Assembly (NCBI GenBank): GCA_017883345.1
Contig: JADGNT010000439.1
Coordinates: 1-5,144 of the forward strand
Length of the DNA: 5,144 nt
Direction: 5' to 3'
Source: Candidatus Solibacter sp.
GTDB taxonomy: Bacteria; Acidobacteriota; Terriglobia; Bryobacterales; Bryobacteraceae
A model generated the notes under the pieces. The model had not been told where the DNA came from, made no database searches, and was given only the letters and a program-made list of their open reading frames with translations. A program made the translations under genes and the position numbers. Of the stretch, positions 1 through 5,144 are shown in pieces; within the stretch, counting starts at the first letter, position 1; every line of letters begins with the position of its first letter.

Positions 1-12
1 CGCACGGCGGTG

Positions 13-1374
13 TCAGCCCTGCGCGAGCCAGCGCTTGCGGTTGGTGTGGGCCATCACGAACAACACCGCGAAACCGGAAATCAGGCCGACCGACGCGCCC
101 AGGCCGAGGTATTCCGGATGGAAGGGGCCGACTCGCAGAGTGATCGCCACATTGATCGTTAGGGGGACGAAGGCCGCGATCACCGGCGGCCAGGGACGGT
201 CCAGGGCAAACAGCGAGCGCGCCAGAATTTCGATCAGGCTCCAGCCGATCAGGCTGGGTCCCAGCGCCAGGAACGCCGCAGCCACCAGCCGGGTGGAATT
301 CGCCGTGAAACTGCCGTGCTGGAAGAGCAGCGCGATGGCCTGCTGGCGGAAGATCAGGGCGAAACCGCATCCGAATACCGCCACCAGGGCGGCCAGCGCG
401 ATTGTCTTATCGATCAGGCGGAGCGCTTCGCGCAGGCGGAAGAGGCTGCGCAGGCGGGCGATTTCCGGCAGCAGGGAATTCGAAATCGGTTGGACCAGCA
501 GAGCCAGCGGCACCGCGACGCCGCGCATGCAATAATCCATCGCCGCGGCCATTCCCGGACCGGTGTGGGTGGCATAGGCGCGGGTGAAGGTAATATTGAG
601 GCCGATGCCCGCGGCATAGACCACAAAGAACGCGGGCTTCATCAGAATCTCGCGCCAGCGCACCTGGCAGGGGGGAAGAGCTTTGGTGTCCAGGCCGGAA
701 CGCGCCGCGAAATAGACGATGGCCAGTTGCGCAAGGGCGCCGGCGGTATAGCCGATGGCGAAGGCGTAGACGCCGACGAACTTCCACAGGCAGAGCGCGG
801 CCGCGATGGTGAAGACATTGAGCGCGGCCTGGTAGAACGCCGCCGGGCCAAAGCGCCGGTGGGTGTACAGCATGGCGCAGTGGACCGCGGCCACGCCGCC
901 GGAGAGCGTGGAGAGCGCCAGAATCCGCAGGATATTGACCGAAGTGCCGTAGTATTGCGGATCGAGGCCCGGCGCCAGAACGCGCATGAGCCAGGGCGCG
1001 GCCAGCATCACGCTCAACGAAATCAGCGAAAAGACCCAGACGAAAGCGCGCGTCAGCTTGAGAAACAGGGCGGTGCGCTCCGCGCCCTGGGCGGCCGTGA
1101 GCAGGGGGACAAAAGCGAAGATGATGCTGTTGATCAGCACCGAATTGAACATGTCCAGCGGGCCCATGGCCACGGCCAGCGAATCGGCATAGCTGTGCGT
1201 GCCCAGCAGGTACGCGATCAGTGCCACGCGGCCGACACCCAGCACGTTGCCGGTCAGGACGCCGGCGACAATCGTCAGGCCGCCGCGCAGCAGTGGGCTA
1301 TCCACCGCGCGGGTGCTCACGCGTGCCGCGTTGACGGCCGCCGATGATTCCGTGGAATTCAGTCCAGACCTCAA
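13..1374 (-). CDS. MurJ/MviN-like lipid-linked glycan flippase (MOP superfamily)
   Basis: This is a polytopic inner-membrane protein of 453 residues with about 12 hydrophobic segments between residues 30 and 443. It fits the MviN/MurJ branch of the MOP flippase superfamily, whose best-known member flips lipid II across the membrane for peptidoglycan synthesis. Family signatures seen are VLGVGR at 44-49, AFVPLL at 87-92, SLLPEIARL at 300-308, LLFQHGSFT at 349-357 and the helix around ILARSLFALDRP at 383-394. Aligned by eye with E. coli MurJ at a constant offset of 25, Arg24 and Asp39 match Arg49 and Asp64, and Arg270 matches Arg284. Arg18 and Arg52 are replaced by Asn43 and Asn77. The C-terminus seems about 70 residues shorter than E. 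coli MurJ, as if the last two helices are absent. The start is uncertain: the longest frame begins at TTG 1374 without a good SD and next to a hairpin, while GTG at 1320 gives 435 residues. It is 46 bases downstream of tpx. The family is secure; lipid II as substrate is not. Confidence 0.85.
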   Translation of the reverse strand: MRSGLNSTESSAAVNAARVSTRAVDSPLLRGGLTIVAGVLTGNVLGVGRVALIAYLLGTHSYADSLAVAMGPLDMFNSVLINSIIFAFVPLLTAAQGAERTALFLKLTRAFVWVFSLISLSVMLAAPWLMRVLAPGLDPQYYGTSVNILRILALSTLSGGVAAVHCAMLYTHRRFGPAAFYQAALNVFTIAAALCLWKFVGVYAFAIGYTAGALAQLAIVYFAARSGLDTKALPPCQVRWREILMKPAFFVVYAAGIGLNITFTRAYATHTGPGMAAAMDYCMRGVAVPLALLVQPISNSLLPEIARLRSLFRLREALRLIDKTIALAALVAVFGCGFALIFRQQAIALLFQHGSFTANSTRLVAAAFLALGPSLIGWSLIEILARSLFALDRPWPPVIAAFVPLTINVAITLRVGPFHPEYLGLGASVGLISGFAVLFVMAHTNRKRWLAQG

Positions 1375-1378
1375 AGCA

Positions 1379-1407
1379 GCGGCCGCGCTTCCCGCCGGCG
1401 CGGCCGC
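1379..1407 (-). terminator. GC-rich hairpin between tpx and the murJ-like gene (possible terminator or attenuator)
   Basis: A perfect 10-bp inverted repeat, gcggccgcgc at 1379-1388 and gcgcggccgc at 1398-1407, encloses a 9-base loop. It lies 13 bases after the tpx stop codon and ends 4 bases before the TTG codon of the murJ-like frame. On the minus strand it is followed by TGCTTTGA, not a true T-run, so it is a poor intrinsic terminator by the usual rule. It could instead attenuate read-through, stabilise the tpx mRNA end or mask the downstream start. The repeat is certain; its role is inferred. Confidence 0.4.
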
Positions 1408-1420
1408 CTTCGCTCGCCGT

Positions 1421-1942
1421 CTACGCCGCTGGTGCGCCCGCGGCGCGGGCCGCCGCGAGTGCGGTTTCGTAGTTCGGGAAATCGGCTACTTCCTTGACAT
1501 ACTCGACATGACGAATCCGGTTGTCCGCATCCAGCACGAAAATCGCCCTGCTTTCAATGCGCAATTCCTTGATCAGCGTTCCGTAATTAGAGCCGAAGGA
1601 CCCATCTTTGTGGTCGGAGAGCATCTTCACTTTATCCACCGCGAAGGCGGTGGACCAGCGCTTCTGGGCGAACGGCAGGTCCATGCTGACCGTGATGATG
1701 TCCACACCCGGCAGGTTGGCCGCTGCCTCGTTGAAGTGCTTGGTCTGCGCGTCGCAAACCGGCGTATCGAGCGACGGAATCACGCTGACGATGCGCACCC
1801 GGTTGCCGGTGTCCTTCAGGGTGACGGGCTTGAGCCCCAGGTCCACCACGTTGAAATCCGGCGCGGCATCGCCCACCTTTAGTTCGGGTCCCACTAGCGT
1901 CATGGGTTTCCCCTTCATTGTGGTTGCTCCTGCTCTTTCCAT
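1421..1942 (-). CDS. tpx: Thiol peroxidase (Tpx-type peroxiredoxin), resolving Cys replaced by Ser
   Basis: This is a cytoplasmic peroxiredoxin of 173 residues, close to the usual Tpx length of about 168. Tpx enzymes reduce hydrogen peroxide and alkyl peroxides, normally with electrons from thioredoxin. The N-terminal KGKPMTLVG (10-18) and VGDAAPDF (23-30) segments are typical. The active site PSLDTPVC (56-63) supplies Thr60 and the peroxidatic Cys63, and Arg132 in SRAIFVLD matches the conserved active-site Arg. The DLPFAQKRW motif (88-96) is normally followed by the resolving Cys of atypical 2-Cys Tpx. Here the residue is Ser97 (codon TCC, plus-strand 1652-1654), and Cys63 is the only cysteine, so an internal disulfide cannot form. 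The start at 1942 is chosen because AAGGAG lies 5 bases upstream and the N-terminus then aligns with Bacillus Tpx; Met9 is a weaker alternative. It follows the YyaL-family gene by 29 bases, which suggests co-transcription. Confidence 0.95.
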   Translation of the reverse strand: MERAGATTMKGKPMTLVGPELKVGDAAPDFNVVDLGLKPVTLKDTGNRVRIVSVIPSLDTPVCDAQTKHFNEAAANLPGVDIITVSMDLPFAQKRWSTAFAVDKVKMLSDHKDGSFGSNYGTLIKELRIESRAIFVLDADNRIRHVEYVKEVADFPNYETALAAARAAGAPAA

Positions 1943-1947
1943 AATTT

Positions 1948-1953
1948 CTCCTT
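1948..1953 (-). promoter_or_regulatory. Strong Shine-Dalgarno site of tpx
   Basis: The minus strand reads TAAGGAGAAATT directly before the ATG at 1942. The AAGGAG core leaves 5 bases to the start codon. This settles the tpx start in favour of Met1 over Met9. It also shows that tpx can be translated independently within a transcript arriving from the upstream YyaL-family gene, whose stop codon is only about 20 bases away. No room for a separate promoter is seen in the 29-base gap. Confidence 0.8.
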
Positions 1954-1971
1954 ATGTTGTGAGTGAATTTA

Positions 1972-4098
1972 CTATTGTATCAACTCGGCGAACTTAGCCG
2001 GGTCGCACACAGGCAACTGGCAGGTGTAGTTACGGCAAACGTAAGCGCTCGCACGTCCCTCCAGCGGGTTCATGGACGCTATGGAGGGGATGCCGGCGGC
2101 GAGCGCTTGCCGCGTCTCCGGCGAATCCACCAGCAGCACCACGCGGCTGGGCACAAAGCGGGTATGCAGCGCGCGCAGCAGCGCCCGCATTTCCACGGAA
2201 TCGCGGCGGCCGGCCAGGATGATCTCGCGCGGCTCGCCGAGCAGGAACTCGCAGGCCGTCAGCATCTGCGGAATCGCCACCGGCGCCACCGCAAGCCGGC
2301 TGGCGAAGGCGGCTAGGGTTCGCTCCGCCGACTCGCGGAACGCGGCGCGATTGGTCATCCGCGCCAGGCGCACCAGATTCATCACGGCCACCGAGTTGCC
2401 CGAAGGCTCGGCGCCATCGTAATCTTCCTTCACGCGCAGCACCAGCCGGTGGTCGTCCGCCGCGGAGCTAAAGAACGCGCCCGATGCGGTATCCTCGAAC
2501 AGCTCCTGCTGCTTTTCGGTAAGCCGCACGGCCAGTTCCAGGTGGCGCCGGTCGAATTGGGCTTCGTAGAGATCGAGCAGCCCCTGGACGAACATGGCGT
2601 AGTCGTCCAGAAAGCCGGGGATCGCCGCGCCGCCCTCGCGATAGCGCCGCAGCAGTCTGCCGCTGGGGGCATCGTACAGGTGGCCGATGACGAACTCGGC
2701 GGCGCGCCGCGCGGCCTCGGCGTAGCGGGCGGCATTGTGGGCGCCATCGAGCACCGCCCCGCCTTTGGCGAAGGCCGAGATCATGAGGCCGTTCCAGGCG
2801 GTGAGGATCTTGTCGTCCAGCAGTGGGCGCACGCGTTGGGCGCGGGCCGCCATGAGAAGGCTGCAAGCGCGATCGAGCGCGGTCTGGACTTCGCCGGGCG
2901 GCTGGCTGAAATGGCGCGCCGTCTCCTCCACGGTGTGCGCCTGGTAAAGAATGTTCTTGCCGGTGAACTCGCCGTGCGGATCGCTTTCCACGTTGGAGCC
3001 CTGGCGGACGCCGTAGCGGTAGCAGAACCAGCCGGCCGCCGGCTGGCTCAGCAGGGCGTGAATCTCTTCCAGGCTCCAGATGTAAAACGCGCCTTCGCCC
3101 TTCAGGCCGGGGTGGTCGGGCGCGATCGCGCTATCGGCGTCTTCGGCCGAGTAGAAGCCGCCGCCGGCATCGGTCATGTCGCGCAGCACGTAATCGAAGA
3201 CGCGGCGGGCGGCCTCGGCGTACTGGCGGTCGCCGGTCGCCTGGAAGGCCTCCAGGTAGGAGATGGCGATCTGCGCCTGGTCGTAGAGCATTTTCTCGAA
3301 GTGGGGAACGAACCAGCGGTCGTCCACGGAGTAGCGATGGAATCCGCCGCCGAGCTGATCGTTCATGCCGCCGCGGGCCATCTCGCGCAGGGTGAGCAGC
3401 ACCATGTCGAGAGCTTGCTGGTTTTTGGTGCGCGCGTAGTAGCGCAGCAGGAAATGGTGCACCGAGACGCGCGGGAACTTGGGCGCTCCGCCGAAGCCGC
3501 CCAGGCGCGAATCGAAGCTGTGGCGGAAGGTGGAGAAGGCGCTTTCCATCGTGCCCGGCTCGAAGGCCGCGCCAGAGCGCGTGGGCGCCACCTCCACTTG
3601 CTTTTTGAGCTGCTCCACCACGGTACGCGCGGATTCCTCGATCTTCTCGCGATCGCTCTCCCACGCCTGCGCGATCTGGGTCAGGAGGGAACCGAACCCC
3701 GGATGCCCCCAGCGATTCTCCGGCGGGAAGTAGGTGCCGCCGAAAAACGGCTTAAGCTCCGGCGTCAGCCAGACCGACATCGGCCAGCCGCCGCTGCCGG
3801 TGGTGGCCTGGACGAACGTCATGTAGATGCGGTCCACGTCGGGGCGCTCTTCGCGGTCCACCTTGATGGCCACGTAATCGCGGTTCATGAGCGCCGCGAT
3901 CGCTTCGTTCTCGAAACTTTCGCGCTCCATGACGTGGCACCAATGGCAAGTGGAGTAGCCGATGGAAAGGAAGATGGGTTTGTTCTCCAGACGCGCCTTT
4001 TCGAAGGCCTCTTCGCCCCAGGCGTACCAATCCACCGGGTTGTGCGCGTGTTGCAGCAGATAGGGACTCTTCTCTTGTGCCAGCCGGTTGGTATGCAT
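1972..4098 (-). CDS. YyaL/SPATA20 (SSP411)-family thioredoxin-domain protein
   Basis: This intact 708-residue protein belongs to the DUF255 family, which includes B. subtilis YyaL and human SPATA20. The biochemical role of the family is not established. The start [20 protein letters not shown] and [12 protein letters not shown] (21-32) are family hallmarks and fix the start, although the upstream SD is weak (CCGGA, about 8 bases away). The N-terminal thioredoxin-like domain (about 1-165) carries CHWCHVM at 51-57, a CxxC redox motif, and the [11 protein letters not shown] segment at 103-113. The remainder resembles an alpha/alpha-barrel of the six-hairpin glycosidase or epimerase type, with [20 protein letters not shown] at 251-270, [13 protein letters not shown] at 427-439, [18 protein letters not shown] at 496-513 and EPSGNSV at 564-570. 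A C-terminal Cys cluster (688, 693, 698) closes the protein. No signal peptide is visible, so a cytoplasmic location is likely. It precedes tpx by 29 bases, suggesting a shared thiol or oxidative-stress context; that link is inferred. Confidence 0.93.
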   Translation of the reverse strand: MHTNRLAQEKSPYLLQHAHNPVDWYAWGEEAFEKARLENKPIFLSIGYSTCHWCHVMERESFENEAIAALMNRDYVAIKVDREERPDVDRIYMTFVQATTGSGGWPMSVWLTPELKPFFGGTYFPPENRWGHPGFGSLLTQIAQAWESDREKIEESARTVVEQLKKQVEVAPTRSGAAFEPGTMESAFSTFRHSFDSRLGGFGGAPKFPRVSVHHFLLRYYARTKNQQALDMVLLTLREMARGGMNDQLGGGFHRYSVDDRWFVPHFEKMLYDQAQIAISYLEAFQATGDRQYAEAARRVFDYVLRDMTDAGGGFYSAEDADSAIAPDHPGLKGEGAFYIWSLEEIHALLSQPAAGWFCYRYGVRQGSNVESDPHGEFTGKNILYQAHTVEETARHFSQPPGEVQTALDRACSLLMAARAQRVRPLLDDKILTAWNGLMISAFAKGGAVLDGAHNAARYAEAARRAAEFVIGHLYDAPSGRLLRRYREGGAAIPGFLDDYAMFVQGLLDLYEAQFDRRHLELAVRLTEKQQELFEDTASGAFFSSAADDHRLVLRVKEDYDGAEPSGNSVAVMNLVRLARMTNRAAFRESAERTLAAFASRLAVAPVAIPQMLTACEFLLGEPREIILAGRRDSVEMRALLRALHTRFVPSRVVLLVDSPETRQALAAGIPSIASMNPLEGRASAYVCRNYTCQLPVCDPAKFAELIQ

Positions 4099-4449
4099 GA
4101 TTGAAATCCGGCGCCGGCGCGTGCCGCGGCGCGTGGAAGGGACCCCTCGGTATCATCGTACCAGCCCGCTGCGGGAGGTCGCGCGCGCCGGCCGGGCGGG
4201 GAGCGGCATCGGAATCAAAATAGGCGCTCGGCCGGACCTCGCCGCTGAATTGCCGGCGCGATGGCGACTACGCGCGGGGAATCCGGCCCGGGCCGGCTTG
4301 CGGGGGCACTTCTGCGGGGACGAACCAGCCAGGTGGAAGCGTAAACGCTACGGCCTTGATCGCGGTTAATGATCGCGCTCACCCGCGGCCGCGCGGCATC
4401 AGTTCCGGCCGGCCTGCGTGTGCAGCCCCGTGTCAGGCCGTCGCGGACA
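4099..4449. other. GC-rich gene-free interval with several palindromes
   Basis: No frame here gives a believable protein; translations are rich in Arg, Pro and Ala, as expected of non-coding GC-rich DNA. Structures seen are a 10-bp palindrome gcgccggcgc at 4111-4120, gccgcggc at 4123-4130, and a perfect 14-bp palindrome at 4283-4296 (ccggcccgggccgg). There is also a 5-bp stem AGCGT/ACGCT at 4338-4349, a GATCGCG direct repeat at 4358-4364 and 4371-4377 (13-base period), and a GGCCTG/CAGGCC pair at 4411-4439 just past the stop of the small membrane protein gene. None has a T-run, so no clear terminator is called. The interval holds the leader of the YyaL-family gene. Confidence 0.6.
4155..4160 (-). 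promoter_or_regulatory. Weak candidate -10 element for the YyaL-family gene
   Basis: On the minus strand TGGTACGAT forms an extended -10 (TGn plus TACGAT, 4 of 6 matches to TATAAT) about 57 bases upstream of the start codon. No convincing -35 hexamer is present at 16-18 bases, where the DNA is almost pure G/C. It is the only A/T-containing candidate close to the gene. The call is by eye and tentative. Confidence 0.3.
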
Positions 4450-4740
4450 TTACAGCTTGAACCAGTAGACGGGGGCACATGCGGCGAGGGCCGCGACGGC
4501 TTGCAGCGCGAGCACGCGCAACGCCTGTCCTGGAGCCCGCGGGAGCCATTTCAGCGCGAAGTACGCCACTACTGGTAGCTGTCCAGCCATGAGAAGTTGC
4601 CAGAGATGAGCCGCGGTTCCCTCGTCGGCTTCATGCACGACGCCGAATATCGCAACGTGACCCAGCACCAAAGCCAGGGCGGCTACGGACATTGCGATTG
4701 GAAGCAAGGCGCTCGGCTGCTTCATGAGTGAGACGGTCAT
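4450..4740 (-). CDS. Small three-helix membrane protein of unknown function
   Basis: This is a 96-residue hydrophobic protein. Likely membrane segments lie at about 11-35, 45-64 and 73-92. Between the first two is an acidic, His-containing segment HEADEGTAAHLWQ (36-48), and between the last two is a basic loop KWLPRAPGQALR (64-75). I recall very similar small proteins annotated only as hypothetical in Acidobacteria, but cannot name a family. The ATG at 4740 is chosen because GGAGG lies 5 bases upstream. The same frame runs open to 4836, but that extension would overlap the promoter, and Met6 has no SD. It has its own promoter at 4793-4821 and is separated from the YyaL-family gene by about 350 bases, so it is probably a single-gene unit. 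The coding call is strong on start site, promoter and hydrophobic pattern; the function is unknown. Confidence 0.82.
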   Translation of the reverse strand: MTVSLMKQPSALLPIAMSVAALALVLGHVAIFGVVHEADEGTAAHLWQLLMAGQLPVVAYFALKWLPRAPGQALRVLALQAVAALAACAPVYWFKL

Positions 4741-4745
4741 CAGAA

Positions 4746-4750
4746 CCTCC
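4746..4750 (-). promoter_or_regulatory. Shine-Dalgarno site of the small membrane protein gene
   Basis: The minus strand reads GCGGAGGTTCTG directly before ATG 4740, giving a GGAGG core with 5 bases of spacing. It decides the start of the 96-residue protein against the longer open frame beginning at 4836. Confidence 0.75.
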
Positions 4751-4781
4751 GCGGCCAGTGGCCTAAGAAAAGCGTAATGAC

Positions 4782-4789
4782 AAGTACTT
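4782..4789. promoter_or_regulatory. AAGTACTT palindrome at the predicted transcription start
   Basis: A perfect 8-bp palindrome lies 3 bases downstream of the -10 element on the minus strand, overlapping the expected transcription start. It continues into TTTGCATGG, and together with AAAG at 4798-4801 forms an imperfect dyad CTTT-n7-AAAG. GTAC-centred dyads of this sort are reminiscent of PadR-type operators, but the match is loose and rests on memory only. Confidence 0.35.
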
Positions 4790-4792
4790 TGC

Positions 4793-4821
4793 ATGGTAAA
4801 GCCACAACGGCTTTTTGTCAA
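4793..4821 (-). promoter_or_regulatory. Sigma-70-type promoter of the small membrane protein gene
   Basis: On the minus strand a perfect -35 TTGACA (plus-strand 4816-4821) is followed, after exactly 17 bases, by TACCAT (4793-4798), which matches 4 of 6 positions of TATAAT. This places the transcription start near 4785, about 45 bases upstream of the ATG, with GGAGG suitably placed between. The surrounding DNA is much richer in A/T than the rest of the window. An inverted repeat occupies the spacer and an AAGTACTT palindrome overlaps the predicted start, which suggests repression. No regulator gene is visible in the window. Confidence 0.65.
4798..4814. repeat. Inverted repeat filling the promoter spacer (candidate operator)
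   Basis: AAAGCC at 4798-4803 and GGCTTT at 4809-4814 form a perfect 6-bp dyad around the 5-base centre ACAAC. It almost exactly occupies the 17-base gap between the -35 and -10 hexamers. A protein bound here would compete with RNA polymerase. On the plus strand it is followed by a short T-run and could be mistaken for a weak terminator, but no plus-strand gene precedes it. The dyad is seen; the operator role is inferred. Confidence 0.45.
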
Positions 4822-4840
4822 TAGCCTGGTCTGCACAGCC

Positions 4841-5144
4841 GCCGAAGCGTCCAGGCTCTCGCGGCCATCGGCCGGAGATACTCCTGTGCCGTCGCCTGGC
4901 GTCCATCGACAGCCGTTTCGTGCAACGTGTGCCCCGTCGGATCGGGGCAGTAAAACGGCGTTACCGGAAACTGGCGAGGGCCACTTGAGCGAGAAGTCGT
5001 CAACCCTTCCTTCTGCCCGATGTCCCGTCGATGGACAAACTCTTCAGATGGCGCGGCTTCGGCAAACAAACCAAACGAAATCGATGGTGGTGAGGCGGTG
5101 GTGGCGATTCCGGCCAGGCTGACCGAGCCACTAGCCCCGAACAG
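4841..5144. other. Right-edge stretch with no supportable gene
   Basis: Several overlapping frames stay open on both strands, as is common in GC-rich DNA, but none has an SD, family motif or the strong third-position G/C bias of the real genes. One frame runs off the right edge from an ATG at 5020 (41 codons, beginning MSRRWTNSSDG). Its third-position G/C is only a little over half and a pyrimidine tract precedes it instead of an SD. A perfect 6-bp hairpin GCCCCG/CGGGGC lies at 4931-4948 without a T-run. The stretch could be intergenic DNA or a decayed gene. Confidence 0.5.

Noticed and set aside
316..1347. Long plus-strand open frame opposite the murJ-like gene (343 codons)
   Set aside because: It is antisense to a clear membrane protein. 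Its translation is full of Arg, Gly, Gln and His with no domain, the usual result of a GC-biased gene read on the other strand.
2449..4104. Plus-strand open frame of 551 codons opposite the YyaL-family gene
   Set aside because: The minus strand carries a full-length family protein with recognisable motifs over the same span. The plus translation is low in motif content and explained by codon bias.
4088..4369. Plus-strand open frame of 93 codons in the gene-free interval
   Set aside because: It is Arg/Gly/Ala-rich, has no SD and overlaps the start of the YyaL-family gene. No family feature is visible.
4798..4818. Plus-strand intrinsic terminator (AAAGCC/GGCTTT followed by Ts)
   Set aside because: The stem is only 6 bp, there is no plus-strand gene upstream to terminate, and the element coincides with the promoter spacer on the other strand, which explains it better as an operator.
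4741..4836. N-terminal extension of the small membrane protein to 128 residues
   Set aside because: The extension starts upstream of the -10 element and within the promoter. The ATG at 4740 has a proper GGAGG, and the extra residues are not hydrophobic or motif-bearing.
4793..5122. Plus-strand open frame of 109 codons at the right edge
   Set aside because: It starts inside the minus-strand promoter and has no SD or recognisable domain. An overlapping minus-strand frame (4818-5069) is equally featureless.
5085..5144. Possible insertion-sequence remnant at the right edge
   Set aside because: The text felt vaguely like the end region of a transposable element, but no terminal repeat, target duplication or transposase motif can be shown in the window.

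Overview
The window is GC-rich, with strong G/C preference at third codon positions, and reads as chromosomal DNA of a free-living bacterium. The small membrane protein at the right, the codon bias and the gene families suggest an acidobacterium, perhaps Bryobacterales/Solibacter-like. This assignment is from memory of similar sequences and is tentative. All four supportable genes lie on the minus strand, so they read from right to left.

Layout in transcription order: (1) about 300 bases at the right edge (4841-5144) hold no gene I can defend. (2) A small three-helix membrane protein (4740 to 4450) has a clear SD sequence and a good sigma-70-type promoter. An inverted repeat fills the promoter spacer and a palindrome sits near the predicted transcription start. 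(3) A gene-free, very GC-rich stretch of about 350 bases (4099-4449) contains several short palindromes and a weak candidate promoter for the next gene. (4) A full-length 708-residue YyaL/SPATA20-family protein (4098 to 1972) carries an N-terminal thioredoxin-like CHWC domain. (5) A Tpx-type thiol peroxidase (1942 to 1421) starts 29 bases after the YyaL stop and is probably co-transcribed with it. (6) A GC hairpin lies between tpx and the next gene. (7) A MurJ/MviN-like flippase of the MOP superfamily (1374 to 13) ends just inside the left edge.

Functional reading: the middle pair looks like a small redox or thiol unit, a thioredoxin-fold protein followed by a peroxiredoxin. The Tpx keeps its peroxidatic Cys63, but the usual resolving cysteine is Ser97 and there is no other Cys, so it must depend on an external thiol. 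The MurJ-like protein has Asn where E. coli MurJ has Arg18 and Arg52, and its C-terminal end is shorter. It may therefore be a divergent MurJ or a flippase for another lipid-linked glycan.

No CRISPR array, RNA gene, intact mobile element or recognisable defence system is visible. The most interesting points are residue-level deviations in otherwise familiar families and the structured promoter of the small membrane protein.
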